Assembly (NCBI GenBank): GCA_035296565.1 | Contig: DATHAQ010000041.1 | Location: forward strand, 62,001-126,000 | Direction: 5' to 3' | DNA: 64,000 nucleotides | DNA from: JACCZR01 sp035296565 | Lineage (GTDB): Bacteria > Actinomycetota > Thermoleophilia > Solirubrobacterales > Thermoleophilaceae | Shown: piece after piece, positions 1 through 8,706 of the stretch | Numbering within the stretch: the stretch's first letter is position 1 | How the letters are laid out: every line of letters begins with the position of its first letter | The notes under the pieces: generated by a model | What the model saw: the letters and a program-made list of their open reading frames with translations, nothing else | What the model was told of the DNA's origin: nothing | Database searches by the model: none | Position numbers and translations under genes: made by a program

Positions 1-899
1 ACCAGGACGAGATCCTGTCCGCGCTGGACGCCGACACGCGCGACTACCTCAAGCTGTTGATCTCGGGGGCGGGCAAGGGGCTGAAGGGCCGTGGGGGAGA
101 CCTGCAGGAGACCTTCGCGCGGCTGGGCCCGCTGCACCGCGACCTGGACCGCTTCAGCAAGGCTGTCGCGCGGCGCCGCGGCAATCTGAAGCGGCTGATC
201 CACAACTACGGGCTGCTCACCACCGAGCTGGGCAACGCCGATCGCGACATCGTCCGCCTGGTGGGCGCGTCCAACGCGACGCTCTCGGCCTTCGCGGCGG
301 CCGACCAGAGCATCTCGTCGTCTGTCAGCAAGCTACCCGGCGCGCTGCGCCAGACCCAGCAGACCTTGGACAAGGTCGGTCCCTACGCCGAGCGGCTCGG
401 GCCGACCCTCGAGTCCCTGCGGCCGCCCTTCCGGCGCTTGGACGAGGCCAACCACGCAGTGTTGCCGCTGGTCCGCGAGGCCACGCCGATCATCCGCAGG
501 GAGATCAGGCCCTTCGCCAGGGCCACCATCCCGTTCACGCGCAACCTCGGGCGCGGGGCCAAGAGTCTGAACGCCGGCCTGCCCGATCTGGCGACCGACT
601 TCGGGGAGATCAACCGCTTCTTCAACATCGGCGCCTACAACCCGGGCGGCTCGGAGGGCCTGACCGGCAACCTGGCCCGCGACCGCGCTCGCCAGGAGGG
701 CTATCTGTACACGCTGGGCTGGGCGGCCCAGGTCACCACTTCGCTGTTCGGCACCGGCGACGCGCAGGGGCCGCACCGGCGCTTCTCGCTGGGCGGCCTG
801 CCCTGCGCGGGCTTCGCGCTCGGCGGTGACCCGACCAACGGGCTCGTTCCGCTCGGCCAGCTGCTCGGCGTCCTGCAGAAGGCGGGGATCTGCACGTGA
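1..899 (+). CDS. MCE family protein (MlaD-type), 5'-truncated by the window edge
   Basis: The open frame enters at base 3 and has no start inside the window, so only the C-terminal part is present. The first visible residues (EILSALDADTRDYLK) align with the same stretch in the next gene (DEIFSAFDSDTRAAFK). This is the helical segment that follows the lipid-binding MlaD/MCE beta-barrel. The rest is amphipathic alpha-helix and a Cys-containing tail. MCE proteins form periplasmic or cell-wall tubes that move lipids or sterols, driven by a YrbE/Mce ATPase permease; that is family knowledge. The stop overlaps the next GTG by 4 bp (GTGA), so the two are translationally coupled. Confidence 0.85.
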   Translation, partial: QDEILSALDADTRDYLKLLISGAGKGLKGRGGDLQETFARLGPLHRDLDRFSKAVARRRGNLKRLIHNYGLLTTELGNADRDIVRLVGASNATLSAFAAADQSISSSVSKLPGALRQTQQTLDKVGPYAERLGPTLESLRPPFRRLDEANHAVLPLVREATPIIRREIRPFARATIPFTRNLGRGAKSLNAGLPDLATDFGEINRFFNIGAYNPGGSEGLTGNLARDRARQEGYLYTLGWAAQVTTSLFGTGDAQGPHRRFSLGGLPCAGFALGGDPTNGLVPLGQLLGVLQKAGICT

Positions 900-2434
900 T
901 CAAGCAGACCCCCAGCGTCGGCCGCATCGCCGCGATGGTGCTGTTCACCTTCTCCTGCGTGGGCATCCTGCTCTTCCTGTGGCTTTCCTTCGGCGGCGCC
1001 ATTCCGCTGAAGCCCGAGAGCTATCGCTTCAAGGCCAAGATCCCCGAGGCCCCGACGCTGGCCGAGGAGGCCGACGTCCGGATGGCGGGCGTGAACATCG
1101 GGAAGGTGAAGACCAAGGCGCTCGACAAGGGCACCGCGCGGACGATCGTCGAGATGGAGATCAACACCGACTTCGCTCCGGTCGCCAAGGACAGCACGGT
1201 GATCCTGCGCCAGAAGACGCTGCTCGGCGAGAGCTACATCGAGGTCTCGCCCGGCCACCGGAAGGTCGACGGCAAGGAGAACACGCTCGGGGACGGCGAG
1301 GAGCTGCCGGTCAAGCAGGTCGAGGACACGGTCGAGCTCGACGAGATCTTCTCGGCCTTCGACAGCGACACCCGCGCGGCCTTCAAGACCTGGATCAAGG
1401 AGCTCGCCGACGCCATCAAGGGCGGCCGCTCATCCGACCTGAGCTCGGCCTTCGGCAACCTCGAGCCCTTCGCCACGGACGGCGCCGACCTGCTGAAGGT
1501 GCTCGATGAGCAGCAGGTCTCGGTGCGCCGGCTGGTGCGCAACACGGGCCAGGTCTTCGGCGCCATCAACGAGCGCGAGGGCGCGCTCGGCCAGCTGATC
1601 CAGAACTCCAACGACGTGTTCGCGGCCACCGCCTCCCGCGACCGCGAGCTGGCCGAGACCTTCCAGGTCTTCCCGACCTTCCTCGACGAGTCCAAGGCCA
1701 CGCTGGCCCGCCTCGAGCGCTTTGCCAACAACACGCGGCCTCTGGTCAACGACCTCAAGCGCCCGGCCGACGACCTCGATGACACCGTCCGCGACCTGGG
1801 CGACCTCGCCCCCGACCTGACTCGGCTCTTCCGCGACCTGCCGCCCCTGGAGCGGGCCTCGCGCCGCGGCGTTCCGGCGCTCAATCGCGTGCTCAAGGGC
1901 GCCTCGCCGGTGTTCGACGAGATCCGCCCGTTCCTGGCCCAGCTGAGCCCGATCCTTTCCTACGCCAACTTCCACCAGGACACCATCTCGAGCTTCCTCA
2001 CGATCGGCGGCACCAACTTCGGCTGCACCCAGCGCGGCCAGGGCAACTGCAACCCCGACGCCGGCTCGCTGCGCTACCAGGTCAACTTCTCGCTGCTCGA
2101 GCCGCGCTCGTTCGAGCGCTTCACCAGAACGCCGGACTGGGAGCGAGGGAACTCGTACATGGCGCCCAACGCGCTGCTCCGTGCGGGCAACTTCGGCGTG
2201 ATCGAGAGCTTCAACTGCCCCGGCGGAGAGCAGCCCAACCCCGTCGACGTCCAGAACCCGCCGCTGGTCGGGCCGCCGACCGAGCCGCCCTGCTTCCAGC
2301 AGCCCGGGTCGCTCTACGACGGCAAGCGGTTCGTGGTGCCTCAGCGAGGCCGAGCGCCGAAGGTCAACAAGCCCGGGCCCACCAGCGGCACCAAGCCGGC
2401 GACGGACCCCGCGCCGGGCGACCCCGTGCACTAG
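896..2434 (+). CDS. MCE family protein, complete
   Basis: 512 aa. A single N-terminal membrane anchor lies at about residues 12-33, followed by the MlaD/MCE domain at about 40-120 (motifs VRMAGVNIGKV and LLGESYIEV). A long helical region (about 140-360) and a Cys-containing Pro-rich tail follow. This is the usual architecture of an actinobacterial Mce subunit, anchored in the membrane and building a lipid-transfer conduit. The GTG start overlaps the stop of the upstream MCE gene. No Mce gene follows, so this looks like the last member of the operon. The lipid substrate cannot be told from sequence. Confidence 0.9.
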   Translation: MIKQTPSVGRIAAMVLFTFSCVGILLFLWLSFGGAIPLKPESYRFKAKIPEAPTLAEEADVRMAGVNIGKVKTKALDKGTARTIVEMEINTDFAPVAKDSTVILRQKTLLGESYIEVSPGHRKVDGKENTLGDGEELPVKQVEDTVELDEIFSAFDSDTRAAFKTWIKELADAIKGGRSSDLSSAFGNLEPFATDGADLLKVLDEQQVSVRRLVRNTGQVFGAINEREGALGQLIQNSNDVFAATASRDRELAETFQVFPTFLDESKATLARLERFANNTRPLVNDLKRPADDLDDTVRDLGDLAPDLTRLFRDLPPLERASRRGVPALNRVLKGASPVFDEIRPFLAQLSPILSYANFHQDTISSFLTIGGTNFGCTQRGQGNCNPDAGSLRYQVNFSLLEPRSFERFTRTPDWERGNSYMAPNALLRAGNFGVIESFNCPGGEQPNPVDVQNPPLVGPPTEPPCFQQPGSLYDGKRFVVPQRGRAPKVNKPGPTSGTKPATDPAPGDPVH

Positions 2435-2458
2435 CGCCGTTTTCGCGACAATGGAGGT

Positions 2459-4030
2459 GTGCGCAACCCGCTGCCGGGACTGATGCGCCGCCTCGGACGG
2501 CGCTACCTGTGGCTGTACCTGGCGTTCGACGCGGTCACGTCGATCGTCATCGGGCTCGGCACCATCGCCCTGTTCTCGCTCTACGAGCCGATGTCGTGGG
2601 GCGAGTTCCTCACGATCGCCCTCTTCTCCGAGGCGGTCATGCTGCTCGCGCTCGCCTACGCGTTCGCCAGCTCGGCCCACGCGATCATGCCCGTCTGGCG
2701 CTGGCTCGGCGCCGGCCGGCCGCGCCGGGGGGCGATCGAGGCGTGGTACTCCGCCGTGGCCGCGCCGCGGCGCATGGTCGTGGCCAACGGGTGGAAGCCC
2801 TACGCGCTGGTCAGCATCCCGATCGCCCTGTTCGTTCCGTGGCAGCTCGACCTGAGCCCGCTCGCGGGCTTCATGGTCCTCGTAGGAACCCTGATCGCCG
2901 TGGCCTATGCCTCCGTGCTGCACTTCTTCGCCTCCGAGGTGTTCCTGCGGCCCGTGGTCCAGGAGTCCGCGGGCCACCTGCCGAGCGACTTCGCGGGGGC
3001 CTACATCGGAGTGCCGGTGCGCTGGCGCCTGCTGGCGGCGCTGCCCATCATCAACGTCATCACCGGCGTGGTGGTCAGCGGGCTGAACAACGATGGGGCC
3101 AGCTCGCTGGTGGACATGGGTCTCGACGTCGTCATCGCCGTGCTGGTGGCCTTCACGGTGTCCCTGGAGCTGACCGTGCTGGTGGCGAAGTCGGTGCTGC
3201 GACCTGTCGACGATCTGATCGCGGCGACCGAGCGGGTCAAGGAGGGCCACCTCGACGCGCGGGCGAAGCTCACCTCCGGCGACGAGCTGGGCCTGCTCGC
3301 GGGCAGCTTCAACGAGATGATGGCCGGCGTCTCCGAGCGCGAGGCGCTGCGGGAGGCGTTCGGCAGCTACGTGGACCCCGACGTGGCTGAGCGGGTGCTC
3401 GATGAGGGTGCGCTGTTGGAGGGCGTGGACGTGGAGGCCACGGTGATGGTCGTCGACATGCGCGACTTCACCCCGTTCGCCGAGCGCTCCAGCGCGCAGG
3501 AAACCGTCGCCCGGCTCAACGAGCTGTTCGAGGTCGTCGTGCCCGTGGTGCTCGAGCACGGAGGCCATGCCAACAAGTTCCTGGGGGACGGCGTGCTGGC
3601 CGTGTTCGGCGCTCCGGAGCGCTTCTCCGACCACGCCGACCGGGCGGTGAGCGCGGGTGTGGCGCTCGTCGAGGCGGTCAACCGCCACTTCGCAGGCGAG
3701 GTCCACGTGGGGGTGGGGATCAACTCCGGCCCAGTGGTCGTCGGCTCGGTGGGCGGCGGGGGCCGACTCGAGTTCGCCGTCATCGGCGACGCGGTGAACG
3801 TCGCGGCGCGGGTGGAGGAGTGCACGAAGGACACCGGGGACCCGGTGCTGCTCACCGAGGCCACGCGGACGCTGCTCGAGCGCTCGGACCTGCGGCTGGA
3901 GAAGCGCACCACGCTGGAGCTCAAGGGCGTCTCGGAGCCGGTCCGCTGCTACGCACCCGTGGGCATGGCCAGGATCGACCTGGACGGACGTTCGATCTCC
4001 GGCCGCGCCCCGCTCACAGCCGACGCCTAG
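2459..4030 (+). CDS. Membrane class III adenylate/guanylate cyclase with HAMP domain
   Basis: 523 aa. Several hydrophobic helices fill residues 1-235. A HAMP linker (about 230-285, LRPVDDLIAATERVKEG) leads into a class III cyclase domain (about 320-500). Visible catalytic features are the metal-binding Asp in VMVVDMRDFTPF, the Lys and second Asp in NKFLGDG, and the Asp, Asn and Arg in VIGDAVNVAARVE. All are canonical, so it should be active, most likely making cAMP. The annotated start is GTG; an in-frame ATG eight codons later is possible, and the GGAGG just before the GTG is too close for a normal spacing. An MCE gene lies upstream and a SpoIIE phosphatase downstream. Confidence 0.9.
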   Translation: MRNPLPGLMRRLGRRYLWLYLAFDAVTSIVIGLGTIALFSLYEPMSWGEFLTIALFSEAVMLLALAYAFASSAHAIMPVWRWLGAGRPRRGAIEAWYSAVAAPRRMVVANGWKPYALVSIPIALFVPWQLDLSPLAGFMVLVGTLIAVAYASVLHFFASEVFLRPVVQESAGHLPSDFAGAYIGVPVRWRLLAALPIINVITGVVVSGLNNDGASSLVDMGLDVVIAVLVAFTVSLELTVLVAKSVLRPVDDLIAATERVKEGHLDARAKLTSGDELGLLAGSFNEMMAGVSEREALREAFGSYVDPDVAERVLDEGALLEGVDVEATVMVVDMRDFTPFAERSSAQETVARLNELFEVVVPVVLEHGGHANKFLGDGVLAVFGAPERFSDHADRAVSAGVALVEAVNRHFAGEVHVGVGINSGPVVVGSVGGGGRLEFAVIGDAVNVAARVEECTKDTGDPVLLTEATRTLLERSDLRLEKRTTLELKGVSEPVRCYAPVGMARIDLDGRSISGRAPLTADA

Positions 4031-4048
4031 GCACCCGATCTTCAAGGT

Positions 4049-5950
4049 GTGCCTTCACGCCCGCAGCCGCGACGGGCGGCGCGGCTGCTGCTGCGCCGCG
4101 CGCGTTTCGGCGCGAGTGCGCTCTGCCTGCTCGGCGCTCTGCTGGTGAGCGTGGCCTTTCCGGCACACCAGGCCGACAGTGCGCAGGCCAAGCCCCTCAA
4201 GCAGGCAAAGCCGCCCAAGCAGGCGAAGCCGCCCAAGCAGGCAAAGCCGCCCAAGCAGAGCGCGAAGGCGGTCAAGCCCGCCGATTCGGGCCCCGCTGAG
4301 CCTCGCTCCAAAAAACCGGCCCCCGCCCCCCGCGACCCGCCGGTGAAGGAGTCGCTGCCCCAGGAACCAAAGAGGACCGGCACCAAGGGGAGCCCGACAG
4401 GCCAGGCTGCCGAGGAGCCCGGGACTCCACCCGACGGCGGCTCGGACGCAACGCCCGCGCAGCCAGGCAGGACGCCCGCGGCGGGCCCGCGCGCGCCCAG
4501 TGCCGGCGGCGGCTCGGGCCGCGGCCGGACCGCTCCCGCCGCGAACCTGGGCGCCCCCGGCAGCTCATCCTCGCTCGCCGGCTTCAACCCCGGACCGGGC
4601 GCCGCGCCCGGAGGCATCCTCGGCCTGCCCGGCGACGCCCTCGGCGCCGCCCAGGCCGCCGCGGGCGGAACTGTAACCGGGGACGGCGCCGGCTCCTCCG
4701 CCGACGGCGGCGCCTTCGGGCCCGCGCCCGGCAGCCCGTCGGTGGCCTCGGAGGGCAGCCCGGCAAGGGCCGGCATGGCCTCGAACGGCCCCGGGGGGGA
4801 CGGCCGCGGAGGCGGCCCGGACTCGCGCGTGACGCGCACGGTGCGCGAGTTCGTCGACGTCGTGCCCGACTCGCTCAAGACCGCGCTGGCCGCGCTCGCC
4901 GCGCTATTCACGATGTCCGGCCTCGGCTACCTGCTGGCCGCGCTGCGGGCGCGCCGCCTCGGGCGCCAGCGCCGCGAGCTGCTCGATGAGGTGGGCCTGC
5001 TTCAGGCCGCGCTGCTTCCCCCGGTTCCCGAGCGCTTCGGGTCGCTGCGGGTTTCGGTTGCCTACCGGCCGGCTTCGGGCCCGGCCGCGGGTGGGGACTT
5101 CTACGACGTCGTCCCGCTCGAGGGCGGGCGCACCGCGTTCGTGCTCGGCGACGTGTCGGGCCACGGCCGCGGCGCGCTTTCGCACACCGCCTTTCTGCGC
5201 TACACGCTGCGGGCCTACCTCGAGGCCGGCCTGGAGCCGCGCGCGGCGCTGCGCCTGGCCGGCCAGGTGATCGACGACCTCGACGGCGACTTCGCCACCG
5301 TCCTGCTGGCCATCCACGACCCCGACGACGGCGCGCTGACCTATTCGGCCGCCGGCCACCCCGCGCCCGTGGTGGTGGGCCCATCGCGCTTCGATCCCGT
5401 CCTGGCGGTGTCCTCCCCGCCCATCGGCGCGGGGCTCGAGACCGGTCGCCGCCAGACCACCGTGCCGCTCGAGCCAGGCTCGGTCGTCTGCCTGCACACC
5501 GACGGTCTGACCGAGGTGCGTACCGCGACCAAGCGGGTCATGGGCCGCGGTCGGCTGACCGACCTCTTGGAGGAGCTGGGTCGTGAGGCGACCGCGCAGC
5601 AGCTGCTGGACGCGGTGGCCGCCGACGCCGTGGGTATCGAGGACGACATGGCGGCCTGCCTGCTGGCGCCCACCGCGGGGGTGATCGCCGGCGGGTTTCG
5701 CATCGAGCAGATCGAGCTCTGGGCCGAGGATCTCGACGCTGGCATGTGCGAGCGCTTCCTGGAAGCGTGCGGTGTTCCCGAGGCCTACGTGGTTTCGACT
5801 GTCGAGCAGGCCCGAGCCGAGACCAGGCGGACGGAGGCGGCGATCATCCAAGTCCGCTTCGGGACTCGTGGCCCTCAGGCCGAGGTCCTGGGAAGCAGCG
5901 TGGAGAGCCTCGAGGCAGCGGCTCGCCGAGCGCGCGCCGACGCCGTCTAG
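4049..5950 (+). CDS. Membrane-anchored SpoIIE/PP2C-type serine phosphatase with long Pro/Lys-rich extracytoplasmic region
   Basis: 633 aa. An N-terminal signal or anchor helix (about 20-41) is followed by about 230 residues rich in Pro, Gly, Ala and Lys that include tandem KPPKQA units. A second membrane helix (about 278-300) precedes a SpoIIE/PP2C phosphatase domain (about 320-540) with GGDFYD, DVSGHG, HTDGL and EDDM, the metal-binding Asp motifs. About 90 C-terminal residues match nothing I recognise. The family dephosphorylates anti-sigma-factor antagonists; target here unknown. The low-complexity outer segment suggests wall or surface sensing, which is inference. The GTG start has AAGG immediately upstream at short spacing, as in the preceding cyclase gene. 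Confidence 0.85.
   Translation: MPSRPQPRRAARLLLRRARFGASALCLLGALLVSVAFPAHQADSAQAKPLKQAKPPKQAKPPKQAKPPKQSAKAVKPADSGPAEPRSKKPAPAPRDPPVKESLPQEPKRTGTKGSPTGQAAEEPGTPPDGGSDATPAQPGRTPAAGPRAPSAGGGSGRGRTAPAANLGAPGSSSSLAGFNPGPGAAPGGILGLPGDALGAAQAAAGGTVTGDGAGSSADGGAFGPAPGSPSVASEGSPARAGMASNGPGGDGRGGGPDSRVTRTVREFVDVVPDSLKTALAALAALFTMSGLGYLLAALRARRLGRQRRELLDEVGLLQAALLPPVPERFGSLRVSVAYRPASGPAAGGDFYDVVPLEGGRTAFVLGDVSGHGRGALSHTAFLRYTLRAYLEAGLEPRAALRLAGQVIDDLDGDFATVLLAIHDPDDGALTYSAAGHPAPVVVGPSRFDPVLAVSSPPIGAGLETGRRQTTVPLEPGSVVCLHTDGLTEVRTATKRVMGRGRLTDLLEELGREATAQQLLDAVAADAVGIEDDMAACLLAPTAGVIAGGFRIEQIELWAEDLDAGMCERFLEACGVPEAYVVSTVEQARAETRRTEAAIIQVRFGTRGPQAEVLGSSVESLEAAARRARADAV
4190..4258 (+). repeat. In-gene 18-bp tandem repeat encoding KPPKQA
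   Basis: Three near-identical 18-bp units, plus a degenerate first unit, encode successive KQAKPP blocks just after the signal/anchor helix of the SpoIIE phosphatase. They keep the reading frame, so copy number could change the length of the extracytoplasmic linker without killing the gene. Confidence 0.85.
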
Positions 5951-6828
5951 ACCGATCCCGCGAAGCCGGCGATCGCGTCGCTGACCTCAGTCGGGCTGTC
6001 CTCGAGCAGGTAGTGCCCGGCGTCCACCAGAGTGGTCAGCTGCGCCGAGGGGAACAGCTCGCGCCACTCGTCGCAGAACACGGGCCGGAAGATCGGATCG
6101 CGCATGCCCCACACCAGGGCCAGCGGCAGGTCGAGCCCGCTCAGGGCGGAGTGGATGCGGCCCATCGTCGCGGCGCTGCGATCGCGTTCGCTGAGCGGTA
6201 TGTCGCGCTGGAAGGCGAGCGGCCCGAGGCGCCGCGACCAGTAGTCCGGGAACGGCGCGCGATAGGCCTCCATCATCCGCTGGTCGACGCGCCGGGAGGC
6301 CATCCCGCCCGGGATGCTCTCGACCATCATGTTGCCGGCGAGGGCGAGGATCTCGCCGAGGCCGTCGGTGCGGAACTCGCGCAGGAAGGGAGGCAGGAAG
6401 CTCGGGAGCTCCCAGGCCCAGCTGTTCGTGACGAGCGCCGCACGGAAGCGCTCTCGACGCTCGAGCAGCGCGCCGAAGCCGATCGGGCCGCCCCAGTCGT
6501 GGACCACGAGCAGGATGTCCCGCAGGTCGAGCTGGTCGAGCAGGCTGACGAGGTTTCCTACGTGGGCGTCGAGGTGGTAGCGCCCGAGCTGCGGCGGCTT
6601 GTCCGAGCGCCCGAAGCCCATGTGGTCGGGAGCCACGCAGCGGTGGCCCGCGGCCGCTAGCCGCGCAATCGGCGCGCGGAACATGTAGCTCCACGTGGGG
6701 TTGCCGTGCAGCAGCAGCACAGGCGGCGCGTCGCGCGGCCCTTGGTCGACGTAGGCCAGCGCGACGTCTCCTACCCGCACCCGGCGGGTCGGGTACGGAA
6801 ACGTGCCGCCGAAGTCGTGCTCGACCAC
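5947..6828 (-). CDS. Haloalkane dehalogenase-like alpha/beta hydrolase
   Basis: 293 aa. The oxyanion-hole motif HGNPTWSY (41-48) and the nucleophile elbow VHDWGG give an Asp nucleophile (D111) followed by Trp. These match haloalkane dehalogenases, where Trp and Asn43 bind halide. The catalytic acid is probably in WGMRDP and the catalytic base is H272 in [12 protein letters not shown]. The family hydrolyses carbon-halogen bonds; related epoxide hydrolases have the same fold, so substrate is not certain. The gene is convergent with the SpoIIE gene (ends overlap by 4 bp) and divergent from the ThDP enzyme. Confidence 0.8.
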   Translation of the reverse strand: MVEHDFGGTFPYPTRRVRVGDVALAYVDQGPRDAPPVLLLHGNPTWSYMFRAPIARLAAAGHRCVAPDHMGFGRSDKPPQLGRYHLDAHVGNLVSLLDQLDLRDILLVVHDWGGPIGFGALLERRERFRAALVTNSWAWELPSFLPPFLREFRTDGLGEILALAGNMMVESIPGGMASRRVDQRMMEAYRAPFPDYWSRRLGPLAFQRDIPLSERDRSAATMGRIHSALSGLDLPLALVWGMRDPIFRPVFCDEWRELFPSAQLTTLVDAGHYLLEDSPTEVSDAIAGFAGSV

Positions 6829-6879
6829 TGCGCGATGCTGTGTACCCGGAGCGGCGATCGGTTAGGCTCGCGCGCGGCC

Positions 6880-8583
6880 GTGAGCACCGAGGCGCAGCCC
6901 AAAGGCGAGGAGCGCAGGCCGGGCGTTGGCCGGCCGGGCACCGGAGACTCGGAACGATCTGACGCCCTCCACGGAGGCCGACTCGTCGCCAAGCGCCTGA
7001 AGGCCCACGGGGTCACGAAGCTGTTCACGCTCTCGGGCGGCCACCTCTTCTCGATCTACGACGGCTGCCGCGAGGAGGGCATCGACCTCGTCGACACCCG
7101 CCACGAGCAGAGTGCCGCCTTCGCCGCCGAGGGCTGGGCGAAGGCCACCCGCCGGCCCGGCGTGGCTGCGCTGACCGCCGGCCCGGGAGTGACCAACGGC
7201 ATGAGCGCCATGGCCTCTGCTCTGCAGAACAGCTCGCCGATGCTGGTCCTGGGTGGTCGCGCCCCCGCGGCCCGCTGGGGACAGGGCTCGCTCCAGGAGA
7301 TCGACCACGTGCCCTTCGTCGCGCCGCTCACCAAGCTCGCGCGCACCGCCGAGTCCACCGCCGAGATCCCCGGCTTGGTCGACGAGGCGCTGGCGGCGTC
7401 GCTGGAACCCCCGACAGGACCCACCTTCCTCGACTTCCCGCTCGACCAGGTCTTCATGGAGGCCGAGGCGGAGGCCGACGCACCGCCCACGCTGCCGGAT
7501 CCGCTCGCCGCGCCGGCGGCCGATGGTGTCGAGCGGGCGGCCGAGCTGCTGCGCTCGGCGCAGCGGCCGGTGATCATGGCCGGCACGGGCCTCTACTGGG
7601 CGCACGGCGAGAACGCCCTGCGCGCGCTGTCCGACGAGCTGCAGATTCCGGTCTTCCTGAACGGCCTGGCCCGCGGCTGCCTGCCCGCCGACCACGCCAA
7701 CTTCTTCTCGCGCGCACGGAGCACGGCGCTGAAGGGCGCGGACGTCGCGCTCGTGCTCGGCGTCCCGATGGACTTCCGGCTCGGCTTCGGCGGCTCCTTC
7801 GGCGAGGACACGCAGATCGTGGTGGTGGGCTCCGCGCACCCGGGCCGCGATCATCCCCGCGAGGTGGCGTCCGAGCTGTTCGGCGGCGTGCCCGCCACGC
7901 TGGAGGCGCTGCGCGAGACCGGCTCGGGTGGCCCCGACCGCTCGGGCTGGCTCGAGCAGCTGCGGGCCGAAGAGCGCGAGAAGCGCGAGGGCGAGCAGGC
8001 CGAGCTGACCGACGACCGCGCGCCGCTGCACCCCCTGCGCGTCTACCACGAGCTCGCCAAGGTGCTGACCCGGGACACCGTGGTGGTGGGGGACGGCGGC
8101 GACTTCGTCTCCTACGCGGGCCGCGTGATCGAGACCTACCAGCCCGGCCGCTGGATGGACCCCGGCCCCTTCGGTTGCCTCGGCGCCGGGCCCGGCTATT
8201 CGCTGGCGGCCAAGCTGGCCAACCCCGACAGCCCGGTGTGCCTGCTGCTGGGCGACGGGGCCTTCGGCTTCGCCGGCCTGGAGTTCGACACGCTCGTGAG
8301 GCACGGCATCCCGGTGGTGGCGGTCATGGGCAACAACGGCATCTGGGCGCTCGAGAAGCACCCGATGGAGTTCCTCTACGGCTACTCGGTGGCCGCCGAC
8401 CTGCAGCCCGAGTGCCGCTACGACCAGGTGGTCGAAGCCCTCGGCGGCCACGGCGAGCTCGTGCGCACCCCGGCTGAGCTGCGCCCCGCCCTCGACCGCG
8501 CCTTCTCCTCGGGCAAGCCGGCGCTGGTGAACGTCCTGACCGACCCGAGCGTGGCCTACCCACGCCGGTCCAACCTCGCGTAG
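6880..8583 (+). CDS. Thiamine-diphosphate-dependent enzyme, acetolactate synthase / 2-hydroxyacyl-CoA lyase-like
   Basis: About 568 aa from the GTG chosen here; an upstream in-frame ATG at 6832 is an alternative. N-terminal ThDP-binding domain has the catalytic Glu in [14 protein letters not shown]. The central domain resembles the FAD/ADP fold, and the C-terminal ThDP domain has GDGAFGF...GNN for Mg-diphosphate binding. The overall pattern resembles actinobacterial IlvG and oxalyl/2-hydroxyacyl-CoA lyases; exact reaction not determinable. Residues just after the start ([10 protein letters not shown]) are encoded by a GC-rich repeat that recurs inverted after the gene, so the first 30 residues may not be part of the fold. 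Confidence 0.8.
   Translation: MSTEAQPKGEERRPGVGRPGTGDSERSDALHGGRLVAKRLKAHGVTKLFTLSGGHLFSIYDGCREEGIDLVDTRHEQSAAFAAEGWAKATRRPGVAALTAGPGVTNGMSAMASALQNSSPMLVLGGRAPAARWGQGSLQEIDHVPFVAPLTKLARTAESTAEIPGLVDEALAASLEPPTGPTFLDFPLDQVFMEAEAEADAPPTLPDPLAAPAADGVERAAELLRSAQRPVIMAGTGLYWAHGENALRALSDELQIPVFLNGLARGCLPADHANFFSRARSTALKGADVALVLGVPMDFRLGFGGSFGEDTQIVVVGSAHPGRDHPREVASELFGGVPATLEALRETGSGGPDRSGWLEQLRAEEREKREGEQAELTDDRAPLHPLRVYHELAKVLTRDTVVVGDGGDFVSYAGRVIETYQPGRWMDPGPFGCLGAGPGYSLAAKLANPDSPVCLLLGDGAFGFAGLEFDTLVRHGIPVVAVMGNNGIWALEKHPMEFLYGYSVAADLQPECRYDQVVEALGGHGELVRTPAELRPALDRAFSSGKPALVNVLTDPSVAYPRRSNLA
6906..6946 (+). repeat. 41-bp GC-rich repeat, copy 1 (inverted relative to copies 2 and 3)
   Basis: This stretch is the reverse complement, with one mismatch by eye, of the copy downstream of the same gene. 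It lies inside the 5' coding part of the ThDP enzyme and encodes [13 protein letters not shown] in frame. Together the copies bracket the gene as about 1.7-kb-spaced inverted repeats. Confidence 0.8.
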
Positions 8584-8609
8584 CGCTCCTCGGCTTGTGG
8601 GTGCCGAGC

Positions 8610-8650
8610 CTCCGGTGCTCGGCCGGCCAACGCCCGGCCTGCGCTCCTCG
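8610..8650 (-). repeat. 41-bp GC-rich repeat, copy 2
   Basis: Matches copy 1 on the opposite strand over 41 bases with one mismatch by eye, directly after the ThDP enzyme stop. A third copy follows within 25 bases. A short flanking unit containing GGTGCCGAGCC or GGGTGCCGAGCC also recurs between the copies. Confidence 0.8.
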
Positions 8651-8670
8651 GCTACCGGGTGCCGAGCCTC

Positions 8671-8706
8671 CTCGGCCGGCCACCGCCCGGCCTGCGCTCC
8701 TCGGCT
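8671..8706 (-). repeat. GC-rich repeat, copy 3 (partial)
   Basis: A shorter, direct copy of copy 2 with one internal substitution. Its end touches the stop codon of the YbhN-like gene. The arrangement suggests local duplication of a mobile or recombinogenic palindrome-like element rather than coding sequence. Confidence 0.75.

Noticed and set aside
1430..4045. An 871-codon open frame antisense to the MCE and cyclase genes
   Set aside because: Low-complexity GC-rich shadow frame; both real genes on the plus strand have full domains.
4190..4258. CRISPR-like short repeats
   Set aside because: Units are 18 bp, contiguous and in frame (KPPKQA), with no spacers; a coding repeat.
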